Part shown: one piece after another, positions 50,717-59,882 of the stretch | Numbering within the stretch: position 1 is the first letter of the stretch | How the letters are laid out: every line of letters begins with the position of its first letter | Assembly (NCBI RefSeq): GCF_024006985.1 | Contig: NZ_JAMXIB010000001.1 | Span: forward strand, 186,001-250,000 | Direction of reading: 5' to 3' | Origin: Robiginitalea marina | Lineage (GTDB): Bacteria > Bacteroidota > Bacteroidia > Flavobacteriales > Flavobacteriaceae | DNA length: 64,000 bases | Translations under genes and position numbers: made by a program | The notes under the pieces: model-generated | What the model was told of the DNA's origin: nothing | What the model saw: the letters and a program-made list of their open reading frames with translations, nothing else | Database searches by the model: none

Positions 50717-52288
50717 TTAGGCTGTTGCCTTTTTTTTCCGGAAACGGGAAAGCCGCTCCTTCCAGATGTCTATAAAATGCCCGAAGCTCATCAGCCCCCG
50801 GTCGGCAGTGGCCCTCCGCGTCAGCGAGATGCCCATAGGAAGCATGATAAGGGTGGGGAGCCAGGCCCCTAAAATGGGATGGATGTTGCCCTCCTTGGCA
50901 TAGTTGCTGGCAAAGACGCCAAAAAAGTAATACGCCAGGAACAAAACGATGGCGATTACCATGGGCAGTCCCAGGCCTCCTTTTCGGATAATCGCCCCCA
51001 GGGGGGCACCGACAAAGAAGAGGATGATACAGGAAAAAGCCAGGGCGAACTTCTTATGCAGGCTCAGGATATGCATGTTATAGCGCTTGTAACTCATTTC
51101 GAGTTCTTCCCGTTTCCCCCGTACCGAATTGAGGATATTTTTAACCGAATTTGAGGAAGCATCAAGGATCTGCCCGACTTCAAAGGGTTTAAAGCCACTC
51201 AGGAGGTCCCCCCCCGTTATTTCCCGCTTGGGTTTTTGGGGTACGGCCGGCGAGGTACTGTCCCGGGCCGGAATCCGGGTAAAACTGGCTGGCGGCTGGG
51301 TCTCAACGGAAACAGGGGATGAAACCGCAGGGGCTGAAGACGAATCCCTTTCAACGGGTTCCACCCGGGGCAGGGTATCCTGGTCCCTTACCGGGAAAGC
51401 CCCCATCCGCGTGGTGATGTTTTTGGAAAATGCGCTAACCAGTTTTTTGTTGTGGTCCTCAATGGAATCGATATCGATGATCAGGCGGGAAACATTTTTC
51501 ATCTTATCGGTCTCCACGTTTCGGTCCGCTTCCAGGTCTTCCATATTGTCGGGCAGTTCGATGTTCATCACGTAGGTATCGAAATCGGCCCTGGTAAAGG
51601 GGTGCTGTTTGCCTTCAACGCCCGATTTGGCGATGAGTTCCTCGTAGTAGTGACCGTCCTTCAGCACCAGTTGTATGATGTCGGAGCCCTCGCCACTGAC
51701 CAGTTCGCCCTTGCGGGCCTTGATCACGGTTGTATTCCGCTGCAGGTTCGACTTCATGTGGATGATCACATTTTCCAGAAAACGGTCGTTCTCCCCGTAT
51801 TTGCGGTCTACCTTGATGTTGCGCCCTTCAAAATCGCTGAAGACCCCTTCGACAATTACCGCAGCGGGTTTCAGGGTGGCGATATTGCGCCTCAGGTTGT
51901 ATATTTTCTGTTCCGAAATAGGGATGACCGTATTGGCAAAATAAAAGGTCACCCCTCCCAGGAAGACCACAAAAACGATCAGGGAAAGCATGGAACGCTG
52001 CAGGGAAATCCCGCAGGCTTTCATGGCCGCAAATTCATAGTTTTCAGCAAATGCCCCGAAGGTCAGGATAGAGGAGAGCAGCACCGTAAGGGGCAGGACT
52101 TTTTCGGTTAGGTTGGGCATCAGGTAAAAAAGGAACTTGGCGATTATCACCAGGTCCAGGCCCTTTCCCGCAAGGTCGTCAATGAAGAGCCAGATCGTCT
52201 GGAAGATGAAAATGAACATCAGGATCACAAACGAACTGAAAAAATTCAACAGGAACCTCTTCAGGATGTATTGGTCGAGGATTCGCAA
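50717..52288 (-). CDS. LptF/LptG family lipopolysaccharide export permease
   Basis: A 523-residue inner-membrane permease of the LPS transport ABC system, which extracts LPS from the inner membrane with LptB. N-terminal helices (FLLNFFSSFVILMFIFIFQTI and LTVLLSSILTFGAFAENYE, then LIVFVVFLGGVTFYFA) carry the coupling segment AMKACGISLQRSML. A large periplasmic jellyroll follows, with a Ser/Pro-rich insert (about 310-360) unlike E. coli homologues. The last three helices are FALAFSCIILFFVGAPLGAI, VIAIVLFLAYYFFGVF and LPTLIMLPMGISL. It is three bases behind lolA. Confidence 0.93.
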   Translation of the reverse strand: MRILDQYILKRFLLNFFSSFVILMFIFIFQTIWLFIDDLAGKGLDLVIIAKFLFYLMPNLTEKVLPLTVLLSSILTFGAFAENYEFAAMKACGISLQRSMLSLIVFVVFLGGVTFYFANTVIPISEQKIYNLRRNIATLKPAAVIVEGVFSDFEGRNIKVDRKYGENDRFLENVIIHMKSNLQRNTTVIKARKGELVSGEGSDIIQLVLKDGHYYEELIAKSGVEGKQHPFTRADFDTYVMNIELPDNMEDLEADRNVETDKMKNVSRLIIDIDSIEDHNKKLVSAFSKNITTRMGAFPVRDQDTLPRVEPVERDSSSAPAVSSPVSVETQPPASFTRIPARDSTSPAVPQKPKREITGGDLLSGFKPFEVGQILDASSNSVKNILNSVRGKREELEMSYKRYNMHILSLHKKFALAFSCIILFFVGAPLGAIIRKGGLGLPMVIAIVLFLAYYFFGVFASNYAKEGNIHPILGAWLPTLIMLPMGISLTRRATADRGLMSFGHFIDIWKERLSRFRKKKATA

Positions 52289-52291
52289 GCC

Positions 52292-52948
52292 CTAGTTTCT
52301 TATGATATAGTACCCTTCTTCCCTGTACTTCTTCTCATCAAAGGTAAATAAGGTTTTCGACAGGGGCTGGTTGGTTTTAAAAGAATTAACAGTGATGGTG
52401 GTTTTGGTCCCGTTTTTACCGGTCTCGATAAGTTTGTAGATGTGCCGGGTTTCCGCGTCAATGCCCAGAAGGATGCTGGCCACTTCTGAATTGGAATCGA
52501 TGGGGGTCAACCGCACGTACTGGATTTTACGGCCCTGGACGTTCTGCAGGATGTCCCAGGCATAGTTATGGCCCTGCCGGTAGAATGTCAGCATCCGCGA
52601 GGGGCTCACCGAACCGCTGTCTTCGGACTTATCCTCGATGGTGACCTCCTCATTTTCCGGGACGATGGTATACACCTTTTTGCCATCATACAGCTGTTCT
52701 GCCCCCATATAATTCAGGTAATACAAATCTCCTTTGAGGGTTACGTTCCCGCGGGTTTCCTGCCGCACATTGGCCTCGCTGTTATACAGGTCGAATTTAA
52801 AGTCTACCACGATATTATCATATCCCCTGACTTTCTCGTAAACTTCATCCAACAGGGCCCTGGCCTTTGCGGCTTCCTGGGCATTTCCAACATGGAGGGA
52901 AAAACAGAACAATACAGTCAATACGCGCAACAGGTGTTTAGGTTTCAT
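52292..52948 (-). CDS. lolA: Outer-membrane lipoprotein carrier protein LolA
   Basis: A 218-residue periplasmic chaperone that ferries lipoproteins from the Lol ABC transporter to the outer membrane. Residues 1-23 are a signal peptide (LLRVLTVLFCFSLHVGNAQ). The mature part shows KARALLDEVYEKVRGYDNIVVDF, a half-barrel of strands (GDLYYLNYMGAEQLYDGKKV), and a lid-like HNYAWDILQN helix. ATG 52948 lies five bases after the ftsK stop, so translation is probably coupled in the order ftsK-lolA-lptF/G-ribB. Confidence 0.92.
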   Translation of the reverse strand: MKPKHLLRVLTVLFCFSLHVGNAQEAAKARALLDEVYEKVRGYDNIVVDFKFDLYNSEANVRQETRGNVTLKGDLYYLNYMGAEQLYDGKKVYTIVPENEEVTIEDKSEDSGSVSPSRMLTFYRQGHNYAWDILQNVQGRKIQYVRLTPIDSNSEVASILLGIDAETRHIYKLIETGKNGTKTTITVNSFKTNQPLSKTLFTFDEKKYREEGYYIIRN

Positions 52949-52953
52949 GGTCG

Positions 52954-55314
52954 CTATTGGGTTTCATTTTTTAAGAATTCATGGAGTGTGGTAAGGTCCG
53001 GGATCATGACCTGTCGGGCTTTGCTGCCCTCAAAAGGTCCCACGATCCCTGCCGCCTCCAGCTGGTCGATGATACGGCCGGCGCGGTTGTAACCAAGTTT
53101 TAGCTTCCTTTGGATCAGGGAAGCGGACCCCTGTTGGGCCGCAACAATCACTTCGGCAGCCTCGCGGAACATGGCATCGCGCTCCTCAATGCTGTAATCA
53201 ATCCCTGTGCCAGAGTCCTCATCCTCGTATTCCGGAAGCAGGTGGGCATCGGGGTACCCCCTTTGGGAACCGATGTACTCTGTAATTTTGGCCACTTCCG
53301 GGGTGTCAACAAAGGCGCACTGTAGTCGGATCAGTTCATTGCCCTGGGTGAAAAGCATGTCGCCCCGACCAATTAGCTGGTCTGCCCCCTGCGTATCCAG
53401 GATGGTGCGGGAGTCGATCTTGGAGGTAACCCTGAAGGCAATCCGTGCCGGGAAGTTTGCCTTTATCAACCCGGTAATCACATTGACCGAAGGCCGCTGG
53501 GTGGCAATCACAAGGTGGATGCCTATCGCACGGGCCAGCTGGGCAAGCCGGGCGATGGGGGTTTCCACTTCCTTTCCCGCAGACATTATCAGGTCTGCGA
53601 ACTCGTCAATCACCAGCACGATATAGGGCAGGTACCGGTGCCCGTCATTCGGGTTTAGCTTTCGGGCCCTGAATTTAACGTTGTATTCCTTGATGTTCCT
53701 CACCAGTGCCGCCTTGAGCAGTTCATAGCGGTGGTCCATTTCAATGCAGAGCGAATTCAGCGTATGGATAACTTTGGTGTTGTCGGTAATGATCGCGTCC
53801 TCGCTGTTGGGGAGCTTGGCCAGGAAGTGCCGTTCAATTTTGTTGTAAAGGGTGAGTTCCACCTTCTTGGGGTCTACCAATACGAATTTGACCTCAGCCG
53901 GGTGTTTTTTATACAACAGGGAGGTAAGGATGGCGTTCAGGCCCACCGACTTACCCTGGCCTGTGGCTCCCGCCATGAGGAGGTGGGGCATCTTGGCGAG
54001 GTCCACCACAAAGGTCTCGTTACTAATCGTCTTGCCGAAGGCAATGGGAAGCTGCATCTCGGCATTCTGGAATTTTTTGGAGGCGATCACCGTCCTCATG
54101 GAAACCACCGTCGGGTTTTTGTTGGGCACCTCGATGCCGATGGTTCCCTTTCCGGGGATCGGGGCGATGATCCGGATCCCAAGGGCTGCCAGGGAAAGGG
54201 CGATATCGTCTTCCAGGTTTTTGATTTTTGAAATGCGGATGCCCGCGTCCGGGACAATTTCATAAAGGGTCACCGTGGGCCCTATGGTCGCTTTGATCTG
54301 GGCAATGCCGATTTTATAATTCCTCAGCGTATCGACAATCTTGTTCTTGTTCTCTTCCAGTTCTTCCTGGTTGATGGTAATGCCACCCCCGGCCCCGTGT
54401 GAATCGAGCAGGTCGAGGTGCGGAAATTTGTAGTTGGAAAGCTCCAGGGTAGGGTCAAATTCCCCGAAGTCCTCGACCAGCTTCCGGGCCAGGAGCTCGG
54501 TTTCCTCAGATTCCTCCGGGCCACTGGATACCTCGATTTGGAGCTCTTCTTCGGGTGCGGCAACTTCCGCAGGGACGGTTTCCTGTTCCCCTTCAAGGGG
54601 CGGGATATCCTTTTTGTGGGTGTAGGGATCGGGGCTTTCGAACTCCGGGTCTTCATCCGGGTCACTTCCAGAGGGCAAATCCGTGATGGATTCCGGAACG
54701 GCTGCTGTAGCCGGGGTGGGGCCGCCGAGTTTATCCTTCAGGCGCTTCAGGTTGCCCGTAACCCCCTCCGGGGTAAGTTTAAACAAGCGCACCAGGATAA
54801 TGGTCAATCCAAACAACACCAAAAGGAAGACCCCGATCTTTCCGGTATAATCCTGAAGGAAGTCGTTTATCTCATACCCCACAAGGCCTCCAAGCAGGGG
54901 CTGGGCGGCCCCGAAGAACCCCAGGGTTACCGAAGTCCAGATCAGCAGGACAAGGCCCCAGACCCATTTCCCGACAAGGCCGCGCAAGGGCATCCCCAGG
55001 AAAAGGTAAAGCCCGGTCAGGCCGAGCAGGATGGGAAAGGCAAAGGAAGCCAGGCCAAACCCCCTGTACATAAAGAAATGGCTTACCCCCGCCCCAAATT
55101 TGTTAAGCAGGTTCCGGGCCGAACGGTTCCTGTCTGCAAATTCGGTGAGTAGGCTTTGGTCGTCCTGCCAGGTGAAGTAAAAGGATACAAAACTGAAGAA
55201 AAGGGCCAGGCTCAAAAGGATCAGGAGGCTGCCCAGGATTACCTTATTTTGCCTGGACAACCCCTTGTGCGCTCGCTTTTGGGTCGGGGTGGTTTTCCGT
55301 TTCTTCTTGGCCAT
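52954..55314 (-). CDS. ftsK: DNA translocase FtsK
   Basis: A 786-residue protein that pumps chromosomal DNA through the septum and activates dimer resolution. After a Lys-rich start, about four membrane helices lie in residues 25-200 (ILLSLALFFSFVSFYFTW, PILLGLTGLYLFLGM, GLVLLIWTSVTLGFFG, GVFLLVLFGLTIILV). An acidic linker (210-280) leads to the motor: Walker A GATGQGKSVGLNAI, Walker B ILVIDEFADLIM-like (VLVIDEFADLIMSAGK), and RPSVNVITGLIKANFPARIA. The C-terminal gamma domain (RKLKLGYNRAGRIIDQLE) reads the orienting DNA motif. It starts the envelope row. Confidence 0.96.
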   Translation of the reverse strand: MAKKKRKTTPTQKRAHKGLSRQNKVILGSLLILLSLALFFSFVSFYFTWQDDQSLLTEFADRNRSARNLLNKFGAGVSHFFMYRGFGLASFAFPILLGLTGLYLFLGMPLRGLVGKWVWGLVLLIWTSVTLGFFGAAQPLLGGLVGYEINDFLQDYTGKIGVFLLVLFGLTIILVRLFKLTPEGVTGNLKRLKDKLGGPTPATAAVPESITDLPSGSDPDEDPEFESPDPYTHKKDIPPLEGEQETVPAEVAAPEEELQIEVSSGPEESEETELLARKLVEDFGEFDPTLELSNYKFPHLDLLDSHGAGGGITINQEELEENKNKIVDTLRNYKIGIAQIKATIGPTVTLYEIVPDAGIRISKIKNLEDDIALSLAALGIRIIAPIPGKGTIGIEVPNKNPTVVSMRTVIASKKFQNAEMQLPIAFGKTISNETFVVDLAKMPHLLMAGATGQGKSVGLNAILTSLLYKKHPAEVKFVLVDPKKVELTLYNKIERHFLAKLPNSEDAIITDNTKVIHTLNSLCIEMDHRYELLKAALVRNIKEYNVKFRARKLNPNDGHRYLPYIVLVIDEFADLIMSAGKEVETPIARLAQLARAIGIHLVIATQRPSVNVITGLIKANFPARIAFRVTSKIDSRTILDTQGADQLIGRGDMLFTQGNELIRLQCAFVDTPEVAKITEYIGSQRGYPDAHLLPEYEDEDSGTGIDYSIEERDAMFREAAEVIVAAQQGSASLIQRKLKLGYNRAGRIIDQLEAAGIVGPFEGSKARQVMIPDLTTLHEFLKNETQ

Positions 55315-55380
55315 ATCATTTTGTTGGGGAAACAGGGCTAAAATACAAATTTAAGGAGGAAGGGGGATGGTGTCGCTGCC

Positions 55381-55746
55381 CTAAAAAATCCGGGGGAGGT
55401 AAATGATCAGGCCGGCAATACTGGCCATAATAGAGGCCAGAAGGACAGCCCCCGCCGAGATGTCCTTCACTTTCCCGATCCGCTCATCGTGTCCGGGCTG
55501 TATATAATCTGCCAGTTTTTCCACCGCGGTGTTCACCCCCTCGATGCCCATGACCATTCCGATTGCCAAAAGCTGAACCATCCATTCCGTTGGGGAAATC
55601 CGGAAGTACCAGCCGGCAACGGTTACAGCCACTGCGATGCCGGCCTGGACCTGAATGCTTCCTTCTGTGGAAAGCAACAGCCAGGCGCCTTTAAAGGCAT
55701 ACCCCACACTCCTGATGCGGTCCCTGATAAAATGGCGTTCAGGCAT
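55381..55746 (-). CDS. Diacylglycerol kinase family protein (undecaprenol kinase-like)
   Basis: A 121-residue membrane enzyme of the DgkA type. The motif MGIEGVNTAVEKLADYI is the catalytic helix with conserved Glu and Asn. Flanking helices are AGIAVAVTVAGWYFRI, MVQLLAIGMVM and AGAVLLASIMASIAGLII. It phosphorylates diacylglycerol or undecaprenol, recycling lipids for envelope synthesis. It overlaps tpx by eight bases upstream and lies 66 bases before ftsK. Confidence 0.93.
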   Translation of the reverse strand: MPERHFIRDRIRSVGYAFKGAWLLLSTEGSIQVQAGIAVAVTVAGWYFRISPTEWMVQLLAIGMVMGIEGVNTAVEKLADYIQPGHDERIGKVKDISAGAVLLASIMASIAGLIIYLPRIF

Positions 55747-56245
55747 GGGTTACGGCTTCCAGGGCAGCCTGGTAACTGGGCTCGTCCACGATTTCCGGAA
55801 CCTGTTCCGTGTAGACCACCCTGCCCTGGGTATCCAGAACAACTACTGCCCTGGAATGCAGGGGCGCCAGAGGCCCGTCAGCAAAACTAAGCCCATAGGC
55901 CTCCCCAAAATTGCCGTCCCTGAAATCGGAGAGCATTTGAACATTGTCAATCCCTTCGGCCCCGCAAAACCGGGCCTGGGCAAAGGGAAGGTCCTTAGAG
56001 ACACAAAGCACCACGGTATTATCCAGGGCCGCAGCCTCCTTGTTGAAGGCGCGGACCGACTGCGCGCAAGTACCCGTATCCACGCTGGGAAAGATATTGA
56101 AAACCACCTTTTTCCCCTTGAAATCATGCAGGTTTGCCGTGGAAAGGTCCCCGCGGGTTAGTGCAAAATCCGGGGCAAGGCTTCCCACTGCGGGAAGTTG
56201 TCCGACTGTGTGGAGTTCATTCCCCTTTAAAGTAACTGTAGCCAT
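55739..56245 (-). CDS. tpx: Thiol peroxidase Tpx
   Basis: A 168-residue atypical 2-Cys peroxiredoxin that reduces peroxides with thioredoxin. It starts MATVTLKGNELHTVG. The peroxidatic Cys lies in FPSVDTGTCAQSVRAFNKEA and the resolving Cys in AQARFCGAEG. Size and the DFALTRGDLS segment fit Tpx. ATG 56245 is chosen; the frame extends 12 codons upstream into AT-rich promoter DNA. The 3' end overlaps dgk by eight bases. Confidence 0.95.
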   Translation of the reverse strand: MATVTLKGNELHTVGQLPAVGSLAPDFALTRGDLSTANLHDFKGKKVVFNIFPSVDTGTCAQSVRAFNKEAAALDNTVVLCVSKDLPFAQARFCGAEGIDNVQMLSDFRDGNFGEAYGLSFADGPLAPLHSRAVVVLDTQGRVVYTEQVPEIVDEPSYQAALEAVTHA

Positions 56246-56372
56246 ATTATTTTTTTCGCGAAGGTAGTAAAAAAGCATCATTAAGGTGGCTATCCGGAGG
56301 TGGTAAGCGTCCTTTGCCCTTCTGGCCGGAAGAGCAACACAGTAACCCCTTCCGGGTTCCGACAGGTCGGGA

Positions 56373-57860
56373 TTATGCCCCGGCTTTTGCAGCCAGCTTC
56401 TTGATTTTTATCCCCAGGGCGGCGAAGAAAAGGGTCGTCATCGGGCTCAGCCAGTTAAAAATGGCAAAGAAAAAGTATTCCGCCACGGGCACGCCAAGTA
56501 CGCCGCTATGGTAGGCCCCGCAGGTATTCCAGGGGATCAGCACCGAGGTAACCGTTCCGGAATCTTCGAGGGTCCGGCTGAGGTTTTCAGGGGCAAGCCC
56601 GCGGTCTTCATAGGCCTTGGCAAACATTTTTCCAGGGACTACAATGGCCAGGTACTGGTCAGAAGCGGTGATGTTAAGGGCCACACAGCTGCCCACGGTG
56701 CTGGCAAAAAGGCTGAAGGTGGACCTGGCCATGGAGAGTAGCCCCTGGGTAATGCGCGAAAGGGCCCCGATGCCGTCCATAATTCCCCCGAAGACCATGG
56801 CACAGACAATCAGCCAGATGGTCCCCAGCATCCCCTTCATCCCCTTGGCGGTAAACAGTTCATTCAGGGCAGGGTTGTCGGTTTCAATGGAAGTATTCAC
56901 GGTGATGGCATTCAGGATGCCTTTATATCCCGACTGGAAATCGAGCTGGGAAGCCCCCGTAATGCCGGCAACTACCCCGGGCTGGAAGATCAGGGCAAAA
57001 ACCCCGCCGAGCAGGGTGCCCACCAACAGCGCCACCAGGGGTGGCGTTTTTCTGACGATCATGAGGATGACCACCAGGGGCACGATGAACAGCCAGCCGC
57101 TGATGTTGAAGGCGCTTTTGATGGAATCCAGGATACCCTGGGTATCGGCCTCCCCTGAGGTATCGATCGAAAACCCGAGAATAACAAAGACCACAAGGGT
57201 TATTAAAATGGTCGGGGTGGTGGTGAGGGCCATGTACCGGATGTGGCTGAAGAGTTCGCCCCCGGCCATGGCAGGGGCCAGGTTGGTGGTGTCGCTCAGG
57301 GGGGACATCTTATCGCCAAAATAGGCGCCGGAGAGGATTGCCCCTGCCGTCATCCCCAGGGAAATGTCGAGGGCATCCCCAATGCCGACCAGGGCAATGC
57401 CCACAGTGGCTGACGTGGTCCAGCTGCTTCCCGTGGCTATGGAGATAATGGCGCTGATCACCACACAGGCCGCCAGAAAAATAGTTGGGTTCAGGATTTG
57501 CAGCCCGTAATAAATCATCGCCGGGATGATCCCGCTGATCAGCCAGGTCCCGGCCAGGGCACCCACCATGAGAAGGATCAGCAGGGCTCCCGTGGTGGAT
57601 TTTATGTTTTCGGCCACCTCAGCCAGCATCTGCTTGAAACTTACCTTATTGTAGAACCCAACCACCGCGGCCACTGCCCCCCCCATCAGGAGGATGAACT
57701 GGTTGGACCCGCTTATGGCATCGTCTCCGAAGACATACACATTATAGGCGAGCATCCCCACCAGGGCGATCACGGGGATCAGGGCTTCCCAAAGGGAAAG
57801 TTCTTTGTTTTCTACAATATGTTCGTTTTCCCGGTAATGCTGTTTGGTGGATTTTGCCAT
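56373..57860 (-). CDS. NhaC family Na+/H+ antiporter
   Basis: A 495-residue inner-membrane antiporter with about 11-12 helices. Marks of the NhaC family are IATGSSWTTSATVGIALVGIGDAL, GAILSGAYFGDKMSPLSDTTNLAPA, and CVALNITASDQYLAIVVPGKMF near the C-terminus. Polar residues in these helices are expected to bind Na+. It exchanges cytoplasmic Na+ (or malate/lactate pairs in some relatives) for protons. It stands alone, with about 130 bases upstream of tpx downstream of it and about 85 bases to the next gene. Confidence 0.93.
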   Translation of the reverse strand: MAKSTKQHYRENEHIVENKELSLWEALIPVIALVGMLAYNVYVFGDDAISGSNQFILLMGGAVAAVVGFYNKVSFKQMLAEVAENIKSTTGALLILLMVGALAGTWLISGIIPAMIYYGLQILNPTIFLAACVVISAIISIATGSSWTTSATVGIALVGIGDALDISLGMTAGAILSGAYFGDKMSPLSDTTNLAPAMAGGELFSHIRYMALTTTPTILITLVVFVILGFSIDTSGEADTQGILDSIKSAFNISGWLFIVPLVVILMIVRKTPPLVALLVGTLLGGVFALIFQPGVVAGITGASQLDFQSGYKGILNAITVNTSIETDNPALNELFTAKGMKGMLGTIWLIVCAMVFGGIMDGIGALSRITQGLLSMARSTFSLFASTVGSCVALNITASDQYLAIVVPGKMFAKAYEDRGLAPENLSRTLEDSGTVTSVLIPWNTCGAYHSGVLGVPVAEYFFFAIFNWLSPMTTLFFAALGIKIKKLAAKAGA

Positions 57861-57945
57861 AGGTTGGTAGGGTGTCGATTGGTCGCTTTAGCGGGTAATA
57901 ATACAACAATGATCGCTCCCATGCAACCCTTCCGGAAGTGGGGGA

Positions 57946-59166
57946 TCAGGCCCTCATTTCCTTAACCGGCACGATATCAAGGCGCTCCATACACGATTTC
58001 ATGCGCAGGTAGGTGCGTTCAATATCGTGGTCGAGCCCTATGGAAAAACGGATCAACCCGTCGCTCAGGCCCATGGCCTTTTGTTCAGTTTCAGGGATTT
58101 CCGATGACGTAGAGGTCCCGGGAGCACTGAACAGGGTTTTGTAAAACCCTAAACTCACGGCCAGATACCCCAGGTTTTCCTTTTGCATCTGTTCCATCAG
58201 GGAATTGGCCTTCTCCAGGGAATGCGCGTCGAGGGTAAGGATGCCCCCGTAGCCATACTGACTGACCATCTGTCTGGTCATCAATGCATGGCCCGGGTGT
58301 GAGGCCAGCCCGGGGTAGACTACCCGAAGCCCGTCGGCTTCAAACCGCTCGGCCAGGTAGTGCGCATTCTCACTGTGCTTTGACATTCTCAGGTGTAGGG
58401 TCCTCATATTCTTAAGGATGGACGCGGCGCGAAGGCTGTCCAGGGTGCTCCCCAGGAGTATGCCTGCGCCATCGTTCACATCTTTCAGGGCCAGGCAAAA
58501 ATCCCTGCTGCCGCAAATGGCCCCGGCCACAGTATCGCTGGTCCCATTGATGAATTTGGTGAGGCTGTGGATCACGATATGCGCCCCGAGCCGGGCTGGG
58601 GCAATGGAAAGGGGGGTGAAAGTATTGTCGACTGCCAGGGGGATCTGGCGGCTGTTGGCAATCTGCGCGAGGCCCCCGATATCGGCCACTTCCAGCAGCG
58701 GGTTGCTGACGGCCTCGCAGTATATCATTTTGGTATTTGGCCGGAGGGCGGCCCTGACAGCTTCCAGGTTAGTGATGTCCACAAAACTGACCTCAATGCG
58801 GAAGCGCTTCAGGAAGTTTTTAAGGAAGGCATAGGTGCCTCCGTATATGGTCCGGCTGCTGATCAGGTGGTCCCCGCTGGAACAAAGTTGCAGGATCACC
58901 GCCGTGATGGCGCCCATGCCACTTGCGGTAACGTTGGCTGCCTCCGTCCCTTCAAGCGCAGCAAGGGCTTCCCCGAGGTAGAGGTTAGAAGGGGAGGAGT
59001 GCCGGCTGTACAGGTAGCAGCCCTCCGTATTTCCCTCAAAGGTGTCAAACATGGTCTTTGCCGAAAGGAAGGTGTAGGTAGAGGAGTCGGAGATCGAGGG
59101 GTTTACCCCGCCAAATTCCCCGAAGTATTGAAGGTCCTGGATGGCATCGGATGCGTTATAGTCCAT
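57946..59166 (-). CDS. Methionine gamma-lyase-like trans-sulfuration enzyme
   Basis: A 406-residue Cys/Met-metabolism PLP enzyme. PLP lysine in HSLTKFINGTSDTVAGA; other marks are YSRHSSPSNLYLGEALAALEG, TASGMGAITAVILQLC, RTIYGGTYAFL and VDNTFTPLSIAPARLG. The sequence is clearly distinct from the enzyme at 23433. Divergence from an Lrp/AsnC regulator gene is the usual arrangement for methionine gamma-lyase genes, which degrade Met to methanethiol, ammonia and 2-oxobutyrate. ATG 59166 is chosen over an upstream in-frame start because the promoter boxes lie in between. Confidence 0.88.
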   Translation of the reverse strand: MDYNASDAIQDLQYFGEFGGVNPSISDSSTYTFLSAKTMFDTFEGNTEGCYLYSRHSSPSNLYLGEALAALEGTEAANVTASGMGAITAVILQLCSSGDHLISSRTIYGGTYAFLKNFLKRFRIEVSFVDITNLEAVRAALRPNTKMIYCEAVSNPLLEVADIGGLAQIANSRQIPLAVDNTFTPLSIAPARLGAHIVIHSLTKFINGTSDTVAGAICGSRDFCLALKDVNDGAGILLGSTLDSLRAASILKNMRTLHLRMSKHSENAHYLAERFEADGLRVVYPGLASHPGHALMTRQMVSQYGYGGILTLDAHSLEKANSLMEQMQKENLGYLAVSLGFYKTLFSAPGTSTSSEIPETEQKAMGLSDGLIRFSIGLDHDIERTYLRMKSCMERLDIVPVKEMRA

Positions 59167-59186
59167 GATTAAGGTTGTTTTATCTG

Positions 59187-59217
59187 TAAAACTATCAGAA
59201 ACATTACAAAATGTCAA
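59187..59217 (-). promoter_or_regulatory. Promoter of the methionine gamma-lyase-like gene
   Basis: Minus strand: TTG (59215-59217), a 20-base spacer, then TAGTTTTA (59187-59194), one mismatch from TAnnTTTG, 20 bases before ATG 59166. Confidence 0.55.
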
Positions 59218-59261
59218 TCATATAACGATAATATAGAAAAAATATCTATATATACTATATA

Positions 59262-59280
59262 TTTAGATGAAATATCTAAA
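59262..59280. promoter_or_regulatory. Inverted-repeat operator between lyase and Lrp-type genes
   Basis: TTTAGAT (59262-59268) and ATCTAAA (59274-59280) form a perfect 7-base inverted repeat with a 5-base spacer. It lies in a strongly AT-rich stretch (59221-59280) that also contains an imperfect palindrome of ATAT tracts. Lrp/AsnC proteins bind such AT-rich sites, so autoregulation and control of the divergent lyase gene are likely. A one-mismatch box (TAATATTG, 59309-59316) precedes the regulator's ATG. Confidence 0.55.
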
Positions 59281-59323
59281 CAGGTATATCAAATCGGGCT
59301 TAACACGATAATATTGCAATGCT

Positions 59324-59776
59324 ATGGACGCGACAGACAAACAGCTGCTGAACTTCCTCCAGGAAAACGCGAAGCTGACGACCAAGGCCCTTTCCGTTAA
59401 ACTTGGGCTTTCCCCGACCGCCGTATACGAACGCATCAGGAGGCTTGAGCGAACAGGGTTCATTTCCAGGTATGTAGCCTTGCTGGATCCCGGAAAAGTG
59501 CACAGGAATTTCCGGGTTTTCTGCCAGGTAAAACTCAACCAGCATATCAAACCCCATGTGCTGTCCTTTGAAAAGGAAGTACAAAAACTGGACGAGGTGG
59601 TTACCGCCCACCACCTGGGGGGGGAATTTGACTACCTGCTGGAGATTTGTGTGAGGGACATGCAGGAATACCGCGAATTCATGGTGGCGAAGCTAACGGC
59701 GATCCCGTATATCGGGAGTACCCAGAGCTCCTTTGTGATCAATACGGTAAAGCACACCACGCGCCTGCCCCTGTAA
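59324..59776 (+). CDS. Lrp/AsnC family transcriptional regulator
   Basis: A 150-residue regulator. Residues 1-55 are the HTH domain (DATDKQLLNFLQENAKLTTK, LGLSPTAVYERIRRLERTGF). The RAM/ACT-like domain includes the VTAHHLGGEFDYLLEICVRD segment and closes with YIGSTQSSFVINTVKHTTRLPL. These proteins form octamers and sense amino acids. Its position, divergent from the methionine gamma-lyase-like gene, suggests methionine or a related compound as effector (inference). Confidence 0.93.
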   Translation: MDATDKQLLNFLQENAKLTTKALSVKLGLSPTAVYERIRRLERTGFISRYVALLDPGKVHRNFRVFCQVKLNQHIKPHVLSFEKEVQKLDEVVTAHHLGGEFDYLLEICVRDMQEYREFMVAKLTAIPYIGSTQSSFVINTVKHTTRLPL

Positions 59777-59882
59777 GGAGAATACCCGGGGTCGCCCGGG
59801 GCGACCAGTGCGGCCAAAGAAAAAACATTCGTACTTTTACCCGCGGGAATGATGATAATTGCCCAACCCTTAAACCCACCTT

